From Spirometra erinaceieuropaei (lineage: Eukaryota; Platyhelminthes; Cestoda; Diphyllobothriidea; Diphyllobothriidae), in the NCBI GenBank assembly GCA_902702965.1, contig CACRXP010000309.1, positions 515,764 through 579,763 of the forward strand: a stretch of 64,000 nucleotides of DNA. The letters run 5' to 3'. Numbering within the stretch: position 1 is the stretch's first letter; each line of letters starts with the position of its first letter. Shown piece by piece: positions 23,478-34,028 of this stretch. Below the pieces are notes generated by a model. That model was not told the DNA's origin, did not search any database, and was given only the letters and a program-made list of their open reading frames with translations. Position numbers and translations under genes: made by a program.

Positions 23478-25030
23478 ATCATTGCGATTGCCAGTGTCCC
23501 TTATGCAATTTTCGGCTGGGACTTTCTAGTCGAGTTCGACCTCCTTCTTGACTGCCGACTATCCCGACTCCTCGACTGCACAGCTGGTCTCCCCGTACAC
23601 GGTTTAACTCCCTTCAGTACATTCTGCAGTTTGTCTGTCCTGGAAACAGCCATTGCTAGCTCCTTTCGGGAACTGCTCCTTGAACATCCCAAAATTATCA
23701 ACCCCTTGTATCGCAATGACGAGGTTCGGCATGATGTTGTGTCTCATATTCGCACCTCTGCTCCTCCTGTGTTCCGTCGGCCTAGACGACTGGCACAGGC
23801 CCGTTTTCAGGTCGTGAAGGCGGAGTTTGAACACATGCTGTAACTGGGTATCATTCAACCGTCTGAGAGCCGCTTGGCGTCCTTCCTACACATTGTTTCC
23901 AAGGTAACATCAGACAACCGAAGGCCCTGTGGCGATTATAGTTATCTCAACAACGCCACCACCCCTAATCATTACCCTGTGCCACTTTTTCAGGATTTCA
24001 CTGGAGTCCTTTTCGTCAAAGCGGTTTTCTCGATGACTGGCCTGTTGCGCGCCATACAGGCGTGGAGACCCTGGACTGCCAAGAATTATACGGTCTTGGA
24101 GAAGGTCCAGAGACGGGCGTCCAAAATGACACAAGGTCTGGGAGCACTGCCCTATGAAACCAGACTGTCAATCCTCAACCTGTTTCCCCTTTCCTACAGG
24201 CAATTACGTGGTGACCTTATACTAACATTTCGCATCATCAACAGCCTAGACTGTTGTTTAGATCCCACTGATTATTTCACTCAAGCTAACACGCCCACTT
24301 TGCGCGGTCATCCCCTAAAACTACGCGCAGGGAAATCAAGAACCAATGGACGAAAGTCCTTTTTCAGTAACAGAGTGGTTGCAGCCTGGAATGCCCTGCC
24401 TGCCGATGTTGTAACCTCCTCCTGTGTGAACTCCTTCAAGTGTAGACTTGACCTGCATCAAGCTTCCCAATTACCACCCCCACATCCACTCACATAACCC
24501 GGTACCATCTTATACGTGTTTATACTACTTGTAATTAGTAAGTAACCATTAATGATTACTCTTTTTCGACTAGCTGCCAGCTTTCCGCGAGTATGTACAA
24601 AATCCCTTTTTCACCTTCCCATTTATCAATGTTTTTCTCCGACGACTTGTAACCAGGAGGGAGTTCAAAGGCGCTTGCCTATATTTCCCTTAATAAACTG
24701 ATACTGATACTGATACTGAAATCCCGGTCGCCCATGAGGATATCCCTAAAACCGCCATCACTACATCTTTTGGCCTATCTGAATTCATCTGCATGTCCTT
24801 TGATCCTCGTAATGCTGCCCAAACGTTCCCCAGGTCTATTGACCACGTCTTACGTGGTCTACCGTTTGTGTATACCTGCATCGACGACCTCTTGATGGAC
24901 AACCAGTATGAGAAGGAACATAAAAAGCACCTTACCTTGGTGTTGGACCGTCTCGACAAGTATAGCGTTGTCGCTAACTCCTTCAGGTGTGTTTTTGACG
25001 TGCTTTCCAGAATTTCTTGGTCATCCTGTT
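23478..25030 (+). pseudogene. Ty3-type reverse transcriptase relic, interrupted by a LINE
   Basis: The frame at 23337-23843 gives VPYAIFGWDFLVEFDLL and PPVFRRPRRLAQARFQVVKA, the leader into RT. The frame continues with DNRRPCGDYSYLNNATTPNH and FTGVLFVKAVFSMTGL until about 24048, where CR1-like sequence starts. After the LINE, from 24721, the RT resumes with [20 protein letters not shown] and then PFVYTCIDDLLM. The catalytic YVDD box of the intact relative reads CIDD here. Confidence 0.85.
24050..24720 (+). mobile_element. CR1-like LINE, 5'-truncated copy inside the Ty3 RT
   Basis: The frame from about 24050 to 24497 begins IQAWRPWTAKNYTVLEKVQ and continues through FPLSYRQLRGDLILTFRI to the stop, aligning with residues about 280-410 of the 413-residue RT frame at 39882-41123. 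The 3' end has the family consensus 'gagttcaaaggcg...cctatatttccctt', then AATAAA and three ACTGAT-type units ending near 24720. The Ty3 frame is cut exactly at both edges, so this is a clean insertion. Only the C-terminal third of the RT ORF is present. Confidence 0.9.
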
Positions 25031-25059
25031 GACTTAGAAGGTTAGCCTCACCTCCCTCC

Positions 25060-25690
25060 AAGGTTTAAACAATTCGTCATTTTCCTCTAATCTCCCAGAG
25101 TCCGCTGCAGTCTTTTTCTCGGCATGGTAAACTTTTGCCGCAGGTTCCTACCGAACTGAGCCGACCTTATGCTATCACTCAACAACATGCTTTCTGGTCC
25201 GAGAGGTCTCCTTGAGATAGCTGGTGATGCACTGTCTGCTTTCGAGTGGATCAGTGCCCCTCATGATAACGCTACCTTGCTCATACATCCTGTTCCGAAG
25301 CCGTGCTCTCCCTCATGGTTGACGCTTCGATAGTTGCCGAAGGAGTAATCCTCCAACAATACCTAACCAACTCCACACGACCGTTGGTTTACTTCTCTAA
25401 GAAGCGCTCTCCTGCTGAGACGAGATATAATGCCTTTAACCGTAAACTTCTTGTCATTTACCTGACTGTGAGACACTTATGACATTTTCTTGAAGGTCGT
25501 GACTTCACAATTTTTACAGACCATAAGATACTTACATTTGCTATACGAACAAATTCAGGCAAATATAAACCGGGAGAGACCACCCACTTAGAACACATTT
25601 CCCAACTCATCACCGACATCCGCCATATAGATAGGAAGAAGAATGAAGTGGCTGACATGCTGTCCACACCTCCCATTTTGGCGATTCATC
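25060..25690 (+). pseudogene. Ty3-type RNase H relic
   Basis: Broken frames give FFLGMVNFCRRFLPN, then LVYFSKKRSPAETRYNAFN, FLEGRDFTIFTDHKILTFA and ITDIRHIDRKKNEVADMLS. These match the connection and RNase H domains of the element at 42188-47369 ([27 protein letters not shown]). At least three stops or frameshifts break it. Confidence 0.8.
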
Positions 25691-26763
25691 TCTCTTTCTC
25701 TCTCTCTCTCTCTCATGAGATTGACCTTTTTGCTATGGCAAATGAGCAGCGGCGTGCTGTTCTTTCGGGCGACGAGTATGTTATTTGTCTTAAACTCGTA
25801 GACGTCCCTTTGATAACTGGTACCGGCACCATTTTGCGTGAGGTCTCGGCTCCTTTTCATGGTCCTTTTGTGCCCGCCTCAATGCGTCGAACTGTGTTTC
25901 AAACTCTGCATGGAATCTCCCACCCTGGGATCCCAGCCTCTCAAAAGCACCTCACGGAAAGGTTTTTCTGGCCTGGCATGAACAAGGACGTCAAAGCTTG
26001 GGCGCCTTCTTGTCTGAGAGGCCAGTGCAACAAGGTGCAACGTCATATCAAGTCCCCACCGGGCACATTCCTCAGCCCCGTCGTAGGGTTAAGCTGTGTG
26101 CATCTGGATGTCGCAGGCCTCTTACCTCTGCCCAATATCTATACCCACCTTCTTGCCGGAGTTGATCGATACACCCGTTGGGCTGAAGCCAATCTGTTGC
26201 CGATTGTGCAGGCTGAAACCGTCGTGAGGGTCTTCGTCGGTCACCGGATCGCCACTTTTCGTGCCCCATCCACAGCTAGAACCGATCATGCTGCTCATGT
26301 TGAGTCTGTACACTTTCGAACGTTCCTCCATTTTCTCGGCTGCACGGGCGTTCAGACGAGAGGATATAACCCAGCTGCCAACGAGATGGCTGAGCGTTAC
26401 CAGCGCCATCCAAAGACTATCCTGCGCGCCGCTGAGGACCGAAAAAACTGGCCAGACAACCTCTCCATTGCACTCCTCAGCATTCACGCGGAACTGAATC
26501 CGGATTTGGACTGTAGCGAAGTTGAATTGGTTCTTGACGCTACCCCCGACTTTCAGGCGAGATGGTCACTCAAACCTGTCCTGGTACTAAGGAGACCCCT
26601 GACGATTTTCTGTACCGTCTGCGGCAATTTATACGCTCGCTTCCTCCGGTTCCGACTCGAACGTCAACGACCGAGTCTCATGTCAAAAAAGGTTAGGAAG
26701 ACTGCACTCATGCGATCGTTCGGTGTGACCGGGTGCGTCAGCCGCTGGAATAACTATACCTAG
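25690..26763 (+). pseudogene. Ty3-type integrase, mostly open but degraded
   Basis: The frame at 25648-26763 (371 codons) contains FQTLHGISHPGIPASQKHL and RFFWPGMNKDVKAWAPSCL (zinc-binding part), then HLDVAGLLPLPN (first catalytic Asp), and NPAANEMAERYQRH (catalytic Glu). The second Asp segment, usually TTDRG, reads RTDHAAHVES. A CT repeat at 25683-25712 sits inside the N-terminal part. The second Cys of the zinc finger reads RGQCNKV. After 26763 the 3' part is shifted and fades by about 27030. Confidence 0.8.
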
Positions 26764-27399
26764 GAACGTTCCGTTTGCTTGCACGCCGCACCAAGACCTG
26801 CTGATAAGAAGGACGTGGGCAGTGTTGACGGGGTCAGGACTGCTGTCGTGGAGGAGCCTTCGGACCTGCCAGGAGGACAAAAATGTGCTGACCCCTTAAA
26901 CCCTCTTTCTCAACCCCCAATATCCCCTGCTTTCCCACCTTCTATACTACCTTTTCCTTCCCCTTCCTTGCCCTCTATTCCACCGTCCTGCATATCTCCA
27001 CTCCCCAGCTTTCCTCAAAATTCAACTCCACCGTAGCACGCACTTAACCCTATCCAACTGTGCCTCCTGCTTATATCACTGGAAGTGGCCGTTAAGTTCA
27101 TTTTCCAATTTTTATGACTAATTATAATGCGTAACAGCAGGTCTTCTCGACCTCATTCCACTGAAGACGATAAAATCGAGTCCACTTCCTCCATTATTCC
27201 ACATTTTCTTAAAATCAGATTTTAAGAGCTACGGCAGCAGCTGACAGACCCTTCCGTAAGCTCATTATCGGTTCACTTAAGAATCGCTGAAATAATTGAA
27301 TAAGTTTCGAAAATCAGGCTTGCGTAAGATAAGCGTAGAGAGTATTTACCTATTACCGGTGCGAATCTTTCTAGAGCAGTTGCTCAGGCCTTTTGTCAA

Positions 27400-28620
27400 A
27401 GATCATCAGTAGACTCCTACCAAGTCACTCTGTGTTTGCATATTCCCAAGAATGCCTTCATCACAGAGGAGGCAGGAAAAGCAGAATTGTTAGATTAATT
27501 ATTTGCCAAACATTTTACCACTGAAACTGACCCAATTAATTCAATTCCTCCTTCGCCTGCTGATTCCCACACAACTATTTACTTCCCTCCTGCAAATACT
27601 TATAAGTTGATAGGTCAGCTTACCAAGTCGCACTCGGTAGGAACTGACAATATCTGCACCGACTGCAAGCGTACTCGGAGAAATGGCTTCTAGATGTCAA
27701 TGTGCAGAAGTGTGCCGCCCATCATCTGCCTCCAACCAACCCTCATTCAAATGAGAGCCTGGGGGCATATCACCTGAAAGATATAAGGCTCGCCTAGAAT
27801 CTTCACAGAAGGATCTCGGCGCTCGGATACAGAACAACCTGAAACCAACACTGCGGTGTCACAAGGATGCAAAAAATGCCATGGCAGTGCTCCATGCAAT
27901 CAACAGGGCGTTCGTAACCTCTGACCAAGTCCTTTTTGATAGAGTTTACGGCACCTTTGTCCGGCCTCACTTAGAATATGGCCCACAAGCATGGCGGCCA
28001 TGGCTAGTAAAGGACAAAGTATGCCTTGAACGGGTACAACGTCGTGCAACAAAACTGGCAAACAGTAAAAAAAGGCCAATCCTACAGAGACAGACTGAAT
28101 TGCCTTAAATTGTTCCCTCTGTGTTACAGGCAGCAAAGAGGTGATCTTATCCTCGTCTACAAGATAATACATGGCCTTGAGCATGGACTTAGCCTTGAAG
28201 ACATGTTTCAGTGACAGCTTTCACCCCATCTTCGTGGTCAATCGATGAAGTTACGGACAACAATGTCCAGGCTGAGTCTTCGTTCTGGATTTTTCACGCA
28301 AAGGGTAGTGGAGAAATGGAACGATCTCCCTCAGTCAGTCGTGGAGGCGACGTCTATGCAACTCTTCCAGAAACGCTTTGATGATCATTTGTGTCCCCTG
28401 TTTTACCTCGACTGTCTAAATCTCAACTAAATACCCCGCTACCCCCCCCCCCATATTTCTTCCTCTGAGACAATGCTACTCAGAAGACTCAAGTACTGTC
28501 TTAATAGCGAATATTTTCATTGTTCGTGTACTATTGTATCTAAGGAGCTGACATGTAATCAAAAGGGTTTTCAAAGGCCTTGCCTATTATTATTACTAAA
28601 TAAACTGAAAATAAACTTAA
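27400..28620 (+). mobile_element. CR1-like LINE copy with internal deletion
   Basis: From 27400 the translation includes FITEEAGKAELLD and ANTYKLIGQLTKSHSVGTDN, the spacer before RT. It then jumps at about 27690 to the RT C-terminal part with KWLLDVNVQKCAAH, INRAFVTSDQVLFDRVYGTFVRPHLEYG and VCLERVQRRATKL (27881-28108), followed by FPLCYRQQRGDLILVYKI in another frame. The RT core with the catalytic box is deleted. The 3' end shows 'ttttcaaaggccttgccta', AATAAACTGAAAATAAAC and stops near 28620. A run of C at 28441-28452 lies in the 3' UTR. Confidence 0.8.
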
Positions 28621-28774
28621 ACTGAAAATACATTTTACTAGAAGACTCTTAAGCACGGCACATGCAAATATTTCCTACTGGGATAGGTGTCAGCTGACTA
28701 ATCTAAAATTTTGAGGGGTCCGAAGACAGGAAGCAGGCTTCTATTAATGGAATCGAAGAAGCGAGTTCCAGGAA

Positions 28775-29580
28775 GTTGTCGCGAAGAAGGAGACACGATC
28801 GCTGGGACAAGAGCTTTATTAGCGTGAGGCTTTGGATTCTCACTCGAATCCGTCATCAAAAATAGAGCCAGATAAGAATGGTTAATTGCCTAGGTGCTGC
28901 AGCATTTATAGGATGTTGTGGCCAGGCCGCTACATGCCTATCGCAGTTGGCTGCTCCCGAGTACATCACGGATCGACTTGCCAGGTGTTAAAATATGCCG
29001 CTGCCGTGCAGATGCTATGCGCCTGTGTGCTGGTCAAGATTATCGGCTCCCACGTTCATTGCACACAGTCGAGCTGCCGATCGTCGGATTTTGTCATCCG
29101 TGTGGATTCTTGGGCAAACTGGCTCGCCGATATTGACACCAGGAACAGTGGTCGTCCGCACACTGTCCTCGCGGCCAACTACTTTGCCTAGGCAAAGTCT
29201 CAGCGCCAAATATGGAGCGGGGAAGTCATTGTGCTTCTTGACTGATGAAGGACCGGAAAACCGGGACATGAGCAGTTCGCAGCGCACGTGGTTGTCACCT
29301 CTAACAAGAATTTCTGTTTCATCAGACTTGCATGTGTGATTTGATTCCGTTGAGTGAGCCGCGACGTGGGAGCTGGCGTTTTTCCTCCTCACTGCTGCTA
29401 CGTGCCCAGCCATCCGCGTCCACAGTAGTCTTCAGATTTCGTTGAAAACTTACCATCCTAATCTGACTCTGTCTCTGATGATGGATTCGAGTGAGGGCCC
29501 GAAACGTCAAGCCAACAAATCTCGTGTTCCGGCGATCCTGTCTCGTTATTCCTGCATGATTCTGTCTTCTCCTTCTCATT
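28775..29580 (-). mobile_element. Penelope-like element end with inverted terminal piece
   Basis: The minus frames 29322-29753 and 29015-29413 give the decayed GIY-YIG C-terminus (SSEEEKRQLPRRGSLNGIK; AHSTESNHTCKSDETEILVR). The 3' terminal sequence lies at 28775-28860 on the minus strand ('gtcgcgaagaaggagacacg' in plus reading). From about 29445 to 29580 the same terminal sequence appears in the opposite orientation, including the hammerhead core. The copy at 53505-56170 has the same inverted arrangement. The RT is absent. Confidence 0.7.
29470..29512 (+). ncRNA. Hammerhead ribozyme-like motif in a PLE terminus
   Basis: The core CTGATGA (29475-29481) is followed by a stem II candidate with loop (29482-29500) and GAAACGTC (29501-29508). 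CUGAUGA and GAAA are the conserved hammerhead core. The very short ACGU stem III is known from hammerheads found in Penelope-like elements, which act best as dimers. Cleavage would be expected after GTC at 29508. Stem II base-pairing (ggattcgagtgagggccc) is imperfect, so activity is uncertain. Confidence 0.65.
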
Positions 29581-29589
29581 GATAATAGT

Positions 29590-30655
29590 TTAAATCTTCT
29601 TTGGATTTCATTCATTACCCCCTGCGCGATTCTTCCTTGATTATATCTCCTTCTGATTCCTCCACATCTAACTGCTCTCTTTTCTTCGCTTTCAGGTATA
29701 CCTTTCTTTGAGATGACCTTCCAATAAATATAAGATAATCGGATAAGCTTCACACATTAAGAGAAGGCTGCACATCTATCTGAATACTGACTCGATTAAA
29801 CTTTTATTTTCCTCATTCTTCCTGGACAGCTTTCTTTATGGCACTAAGAAAGGGCTATCGGGAATCCAGGACTCCGCTACCGAATTACCGTATCCGCCGA
29901 CATCTCCTTCTCCGTGTGTGCTTTCGCTTTCTAGGATCTCTCATCAGGGATTCCAACTTTTCGATTTTTCAGTTCATGCATCATGTCCCTCACAGAAGGC
30001 GATACCCTTCCTGACAAATCCTCTCAAAGTAGCGGGACTAGGTTGACGTTCACGCTCTAAGCAACCTCCGTTTCGTTAATTGTTGACCCTCATCAGGAAT
30101 CCAATTTGGCCCCTGCGATTTTGAACACTCGCCCCCAATCGTTGATTTTATCGATTCTTGATGCCAACTCCTCCTTTCCAACTCAAGTGGTCTGTCTACG
30201 AACACGGCAAAGTCCTCTATTTTTGCCATTTACTAGTAGTTTGGTCGATCAGCGGAGAGAACTCAGGGTCGAATTTTCAGCTCTACGCTTCGATGACCGA
30301 CCCAGCGTTTAATGTCTCATCCTCATCTGGACTCTAGACGGACTGTGACCGATTACGTCTAGGTTCCTCTGTCTTGCTTCATCCGGTTTGGGGATTCTGA
30401 CTTGACGATATTCGTTTCGAATCGCTTACTCAATAACGTGTGCAGGTCAGTCCTGTTCGACCTGAATATTTACCCTTTCACGAGCGGCAATTTTTTTTCC
30501 TTAAAAGCTAATCAATGTATGTTCACTTTGTCTTTTTCATAAGGAGTTTTTTCACTGGTCGCTGACCGTTTCTTTACAACCATTAAATGTACAGAATCTG
30601 TCCATTTGTTCTAAAATATACTTGAACATTTACTTTTACTTGCTATGAAAGTGTC
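29590..30655. other. No recognisable gene
   Basis: Pyrimidine-rich plus-strand sequence without a recognisable domain. The open frame at 30106-30312 has no match I know. Confidence 0.35.
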
Positions 30656-30659
30656 CTCG

Positions 30660-31010
30660 CGGGTACTCAATAAAGTTTTTTCTTCTAGACTTATGTATAC
30701 CCTTCGACGCCGTTTTACGTTGCACCTCGACCTCAGAGAAGGGTACTGTGGCGAGGTACCAGACTGATTCACTTTTGACAATCTTATTACGTTTTCTTTT
30801 ACAGAACTGATAGATTTGACGCAACGGAAACAACACGGCTGGACAACCTCCGCTTCGCTAGTATGCTCTACTGGCAGGCCATTTCACGTTCTGAATATCG
30901 ATTTTATTCACTGAACAGTTTTGTTTACTACTCTTAATATCTAGGGCTCGTGAGATATTCACTCGTCTGTGGGAACATTATAATTTACGTCATTTCCACT
31001 CTTCTGTGGA
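30660..31010 (+). repeat. Dispersed repeat, copy 2 (partner at 18985-19300)
   Basis: It matches 18985-19300 in the same orientation ('gtggcgaggtaccagac', 'acaacctccgcttcgctag', 'agggctcgtgagatattc'). It stops about 120 bp before the RTE-like endonuclease fragment at 31130. It might be the 5' part of that LINE, but the partner copy is not followed by an endonuclease. Confidence 0.6.
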
Positions 31011-31129
31011 CCCTGTGCATATCATTAGCAGTGATTATCACGTTCACTTTCCTGATCGGTTGGTCACTCATTTTTTTCACAGACTTGTACACATCCTTCT
31101 GTGCCGTTTCCGCCGCCCTCCGGTCTCGC

Positions 31130-31835
31130 TTTATGATGGACATCGCCGCACTCAGCGAGACCCGCTTCTCCAAGCGACACCAACTGGAGGAGGTGGGTGC
31201 CGGTTACAACTTCTTCTGGAGCGGTCGCCCCAGGGCAGAGCGTCGGGACGCGGACGTCGCCCTTGCCATCCGGAAGGACATCGTCAGACGACTGTCCTGT
31301 CTGCCGCGGGGCACCCACGATCGCTTCATGAGCCTTCGCCTGCCTCTCCGGGGAGATAAATTCGTCGCCATCGTCAGTGTTTACGTCCCCCCCCCCCGAT
31401 AAACAGCCCCGATGCTGCAGGGGACAAATTCTCCGAAGACTTGCACACCCTCCTGGGATCTGTGCCGAAGGCAGATAAAATAATATACCATGGTGATTTC
31501 AACGTCCACGTCGGCACAGGCCATGCTGCCTAGAGAGGCGTGCCATGTTCCAATGGTATCGACGCCTGCAATGACAGTGACCTGCTCCTCCTACGAACCT
31601 GCGCAGAACACCGACTCATACCGACCAACATCTACTTCCGCCCCCGACGCGAGAGAAGGCCATCCGGATGCATCCTCAGTCCCAATACTGGCACCTGCTG
31701 GACTATGTCCTCTTCCGGAAGCGGGAGCAGTTGAACGTGCTGGTGACACAGGCGATTCCGGACGCCGACGGATGAACCGATCATCGTTCCGTCATCTTCG
31801 AGGTGCGGATTAGCCTACAGCCTCGCCGTATACCT
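31130..31835 (+). pseudogene. RTE-like LINE, part 1 of 3 (endonuclease)
   Basis: The frame at 31133-31402 reads MDIAALSETRFSKRHQLEE and onward through GRPRAERRDADVALAIRK, the N-terminal half of an AP-type endonuclease. A shifted frame gives [16 protein letters not shown] (catalytic GDFN) and further frames give TDEPIIV, a remnant of the TDHRLV end block, then SLQPRRIPK. The start of the domain is missing. At about 31836-31841 the element is interrupted by a CR1-like LINE and continues at 35927. Confidence 0.85.
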
Positions 31836-31993
31836 TAAGGTCAGTCAGTCAGTCAGTGTATTTGAGGGAAATAGGCTTACGCCTTTGAACTCCATATTTG
31901 TACATAAAAAATCGATAAACAAGCAAAAATGTGAAGAAATTACAGCATTAAGTGAATGCATACATTGATTTACATATGTCACTAGTCACATGG

Positions 31994-33256
31994 CTAAAAA
32001 GTCACATAGTCCGCTTGTTGCTGTAGCATATATCTGTCAAGGCGACATTTAAATGTCTCCACAGATTGAGACATAACAACCTTCTCGGGCAGGTTTTTCC
32101 ACGGTTCCACGACACGGTTGGAGAAGAAATATTTTCTCACAATCAGTCTACCCTGTGGCACACGTAGCTTGAAGGGATGTCCCCGGAGGTGAGTTGTAGT
32201 GGCGAGTTGGAAAAAGTCATCGTACCGAAGGGCCCAATCCAAGCCGCGCACGATACGGAAAGTTTGTATCATGTCTCCGCGCAACTGCCTATAACTCAGA
32301 GGATAGAGATTAAGGTTAGTTAAGCGGATCTCATATGGCAGTGCACTTTGGCCTCTTACTAATTTTGTGGCTCGCCTCTGCACCCTTTCGAGCAGATCGT
32401 AATCCTGATGCGTCCACGGTCTCCAGGCCTGAATTGCATATTCGAGATGGGGCCTCATAAACGTGCCGAAGACTTTGGTGAAGCAGGCTTCATCGAAAAC
32501 TACGAATGCCCGCTTGATGGCATATAGCATTGACGTTGCGGCCTTGGCCGCCTTACAGCATTGTGTAGAAGGCTTTAGGCTGTCTGCAACCCAAACTCCG
32601 AGATCTTTCTGAGTTTCTGCTTCTCGTAGTGGCATTCCGTTCAGATGGTATTGCCGCATACTAGGGCTCTGATTTCAGAGGCGCAGAATGGTGCATTTGT
32701 TCAAATTGAAGGACAAGAGCCATCTGCGGGACCACTCGTCCAACCGACAAAGATTTTCTTGGAAGTTGGTCTCATGGGCAGCATTCTGGATGACTTTCCA
32801 GATCTTTATGTCGTCCGCAAACATGGCACAATCACAGTCCAACCCATCTACGCAATCATTGATGAACAAGAGAAAGAGCGTTGGTCCGAGCACCGAGCCT
32901 TGTGGGACCCCACTCTCTATGAATGTGCACCTTGATTGCTGTTGTTCTACGCAGACAATTTGGGAGCGGCCGACAAGAAAATTTTCGATCCATTTGAGAA
33001 GTTTGCCACCGATGCCCATAATTCTCAACTTGTGTAGGAGACGCTGGTGCGGAACACTGTCGAACGCCTTCCATAAATCAATATAGGCAACATGCACGGT
33101 GTGTTTTGCGTCCAGTGCTCGTGTCCAACTTTGCATTGTGTATAGCAAGTTCGTAACGCATGATCTTCCCCTACGGAAACCATATTGTGTATTGGACAAG
33201 ACGTTGTGGGTTTCCAAGTAAGCCATCAACTCCATTTTGATGGTTTTCTCCATCAC
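31994..33256 (-). pseudogene. CR1-like reverse transcriptase, two frames
   Basis: The frame 32675-33256 (193 codons) holds FRRGRSCVTNLLYTMQS, motif A YIDLWKAFDSVPHQRLLHKL, GVPQGSVLGPTLFLLFIND and the catalytic box AMFADDIKIW. The frame 31994-32659 (221 codons) continues with DLGVWVADSLKPS, EYAIQAWRPWTHQDYDLLER, FPLYPLSYRQLRGD-like sequence (LYPLSYRQLRGDMIQTFRI) and VVEPWKNLPEKVV. A stop at the start of the second frame separates them. Catalytic residues are intact, so the copy is fairly young. Confidence 0.9.
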
Positions 33257-33289
33257 TTTGCAGCAGATTGATGTCAGACTGACGGGTCT

Positions 33290-33912
33290 TTAGTTTGTCG
33301 CCTGAGCACGACTACCGCTTTTGTAAAGGGGTGTAATGTGGGCCGTCTTCCAGTTTGTGGGAAGAATTCCAGCATCAAACGATTTTTGGCACAGAAAGGA
33401 TAGTGGCTTGGCCAGCTGTTGGGCAAGCTCAAAGAGCAGCTTTGTTGGAATCTCGTCCGGACCGGGAGATTTACATTCCTTCAAGCTTTTCAGTTCTTCC
33501 AAAATCGCTTCTTCTCGAAACACAATATTTTCGATAGTGGGATCTCTCATGTTCTCAGAATTAAATGGGGTAAAGTCTGCTTCTCTTGTGAAAACGGATC
33601 GGAAAAATTGAGAAAAGTGCTCAGCCTTATTTTTACTGTCCGATATCTCCAAGCCGTCATCACCCCTCATAACAGGAATGGGATTCCTGTTACGTGTGCT
33701 TTTCCGCAAATAGCTGTAGAGCAATTTCGGATTTTAACGGCTCGGTGGAGCAAAGTACTCTCAAAATCCCGTCGCCTCCTGAAAATCAGACTTTTCACCT
33801 TATTTCGTTGAACTTTGTATTCTGTAAACGCTGCATTGTTGTTGTTCTTGCGAAATTTCTTCCATAACCTTCCCTTCTTGTTGATCTCCTTTTCAGTTCT
33901 CGTGTTAGCCAC
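33290..33912 (-). pseudogene. CR1-like spacer between endonuclease and RT
   Basis: Frames 33667-33912 (RTEKEINKKGRLWKKFRKNN) and 33290-33724 (LYSYLRKSTRNRNPIPVM, KSPGPDEIPTKLLFELAQQ, LPTNWKTAHITPLYKSG) match the spacer in copy 2 at 39159-39875. One frameshift separates them and a stop follows the end of the second frame. Confidence 0.85.
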
Positions 33913-34028
33913 TGAGGGCGGTTGGATATCCTAGGCTTTGATAAGGGACAGTGGTTCTTCATTAGATGCAGTAAACGATCCTTAAATAAATTCCAGTCCT
34001 CGTTAACGTTTCCGGAGAAGAGAACATC

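Larger units (their letters stand above)
20400..23478. other. 3-kb insertion inside the Ty3 protease/RT junction
   Basis: The Ty3 frame is interrupted near 20400 and resumes near 23478. Between them lie GC-richer repeats, a C2H2 zinc-finger cassette on the minus strand (21425-22006), a piece repeated at 42075-42185, AC-type microsatellites near 21148-21170 and 21941-21960, and a minus frame at 22062-22466 without a recognised domain. From 22500 to 23478 I recognise nothing. The block is probably several LINE-derived pieces; its exact edges are uncertain. Confidence 0.5.
19490..27030 (+). mobile_element. Decayed Ty3/CsRn1-like LTR retrotransposon, split by two insertions
   Basis: Gag, protease, RT, RNase H and integrase pieces lie in Ty3 order on the plus strand: Gag about 19500-20120, protease 20195-20400, then an insertion (about 20400-23478), RT 23478-24048, a CR1-like LINE (24050-24720), the rest of RT 24721-25030, RNase H 25060-25680 and integrase 25690-26760. 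The pieces align with the better preserved element at 42188-47369. No LTR pair could be identified. Each domain carries several stops or shifts. Confidence 0.8.

Noticed and set aside
25683..25712. CT-rich tract read as a possible polypyrimidine splice signal
   Set aside because: It lies inside a Ty3 integrase relic and behaves as a microsatellite.
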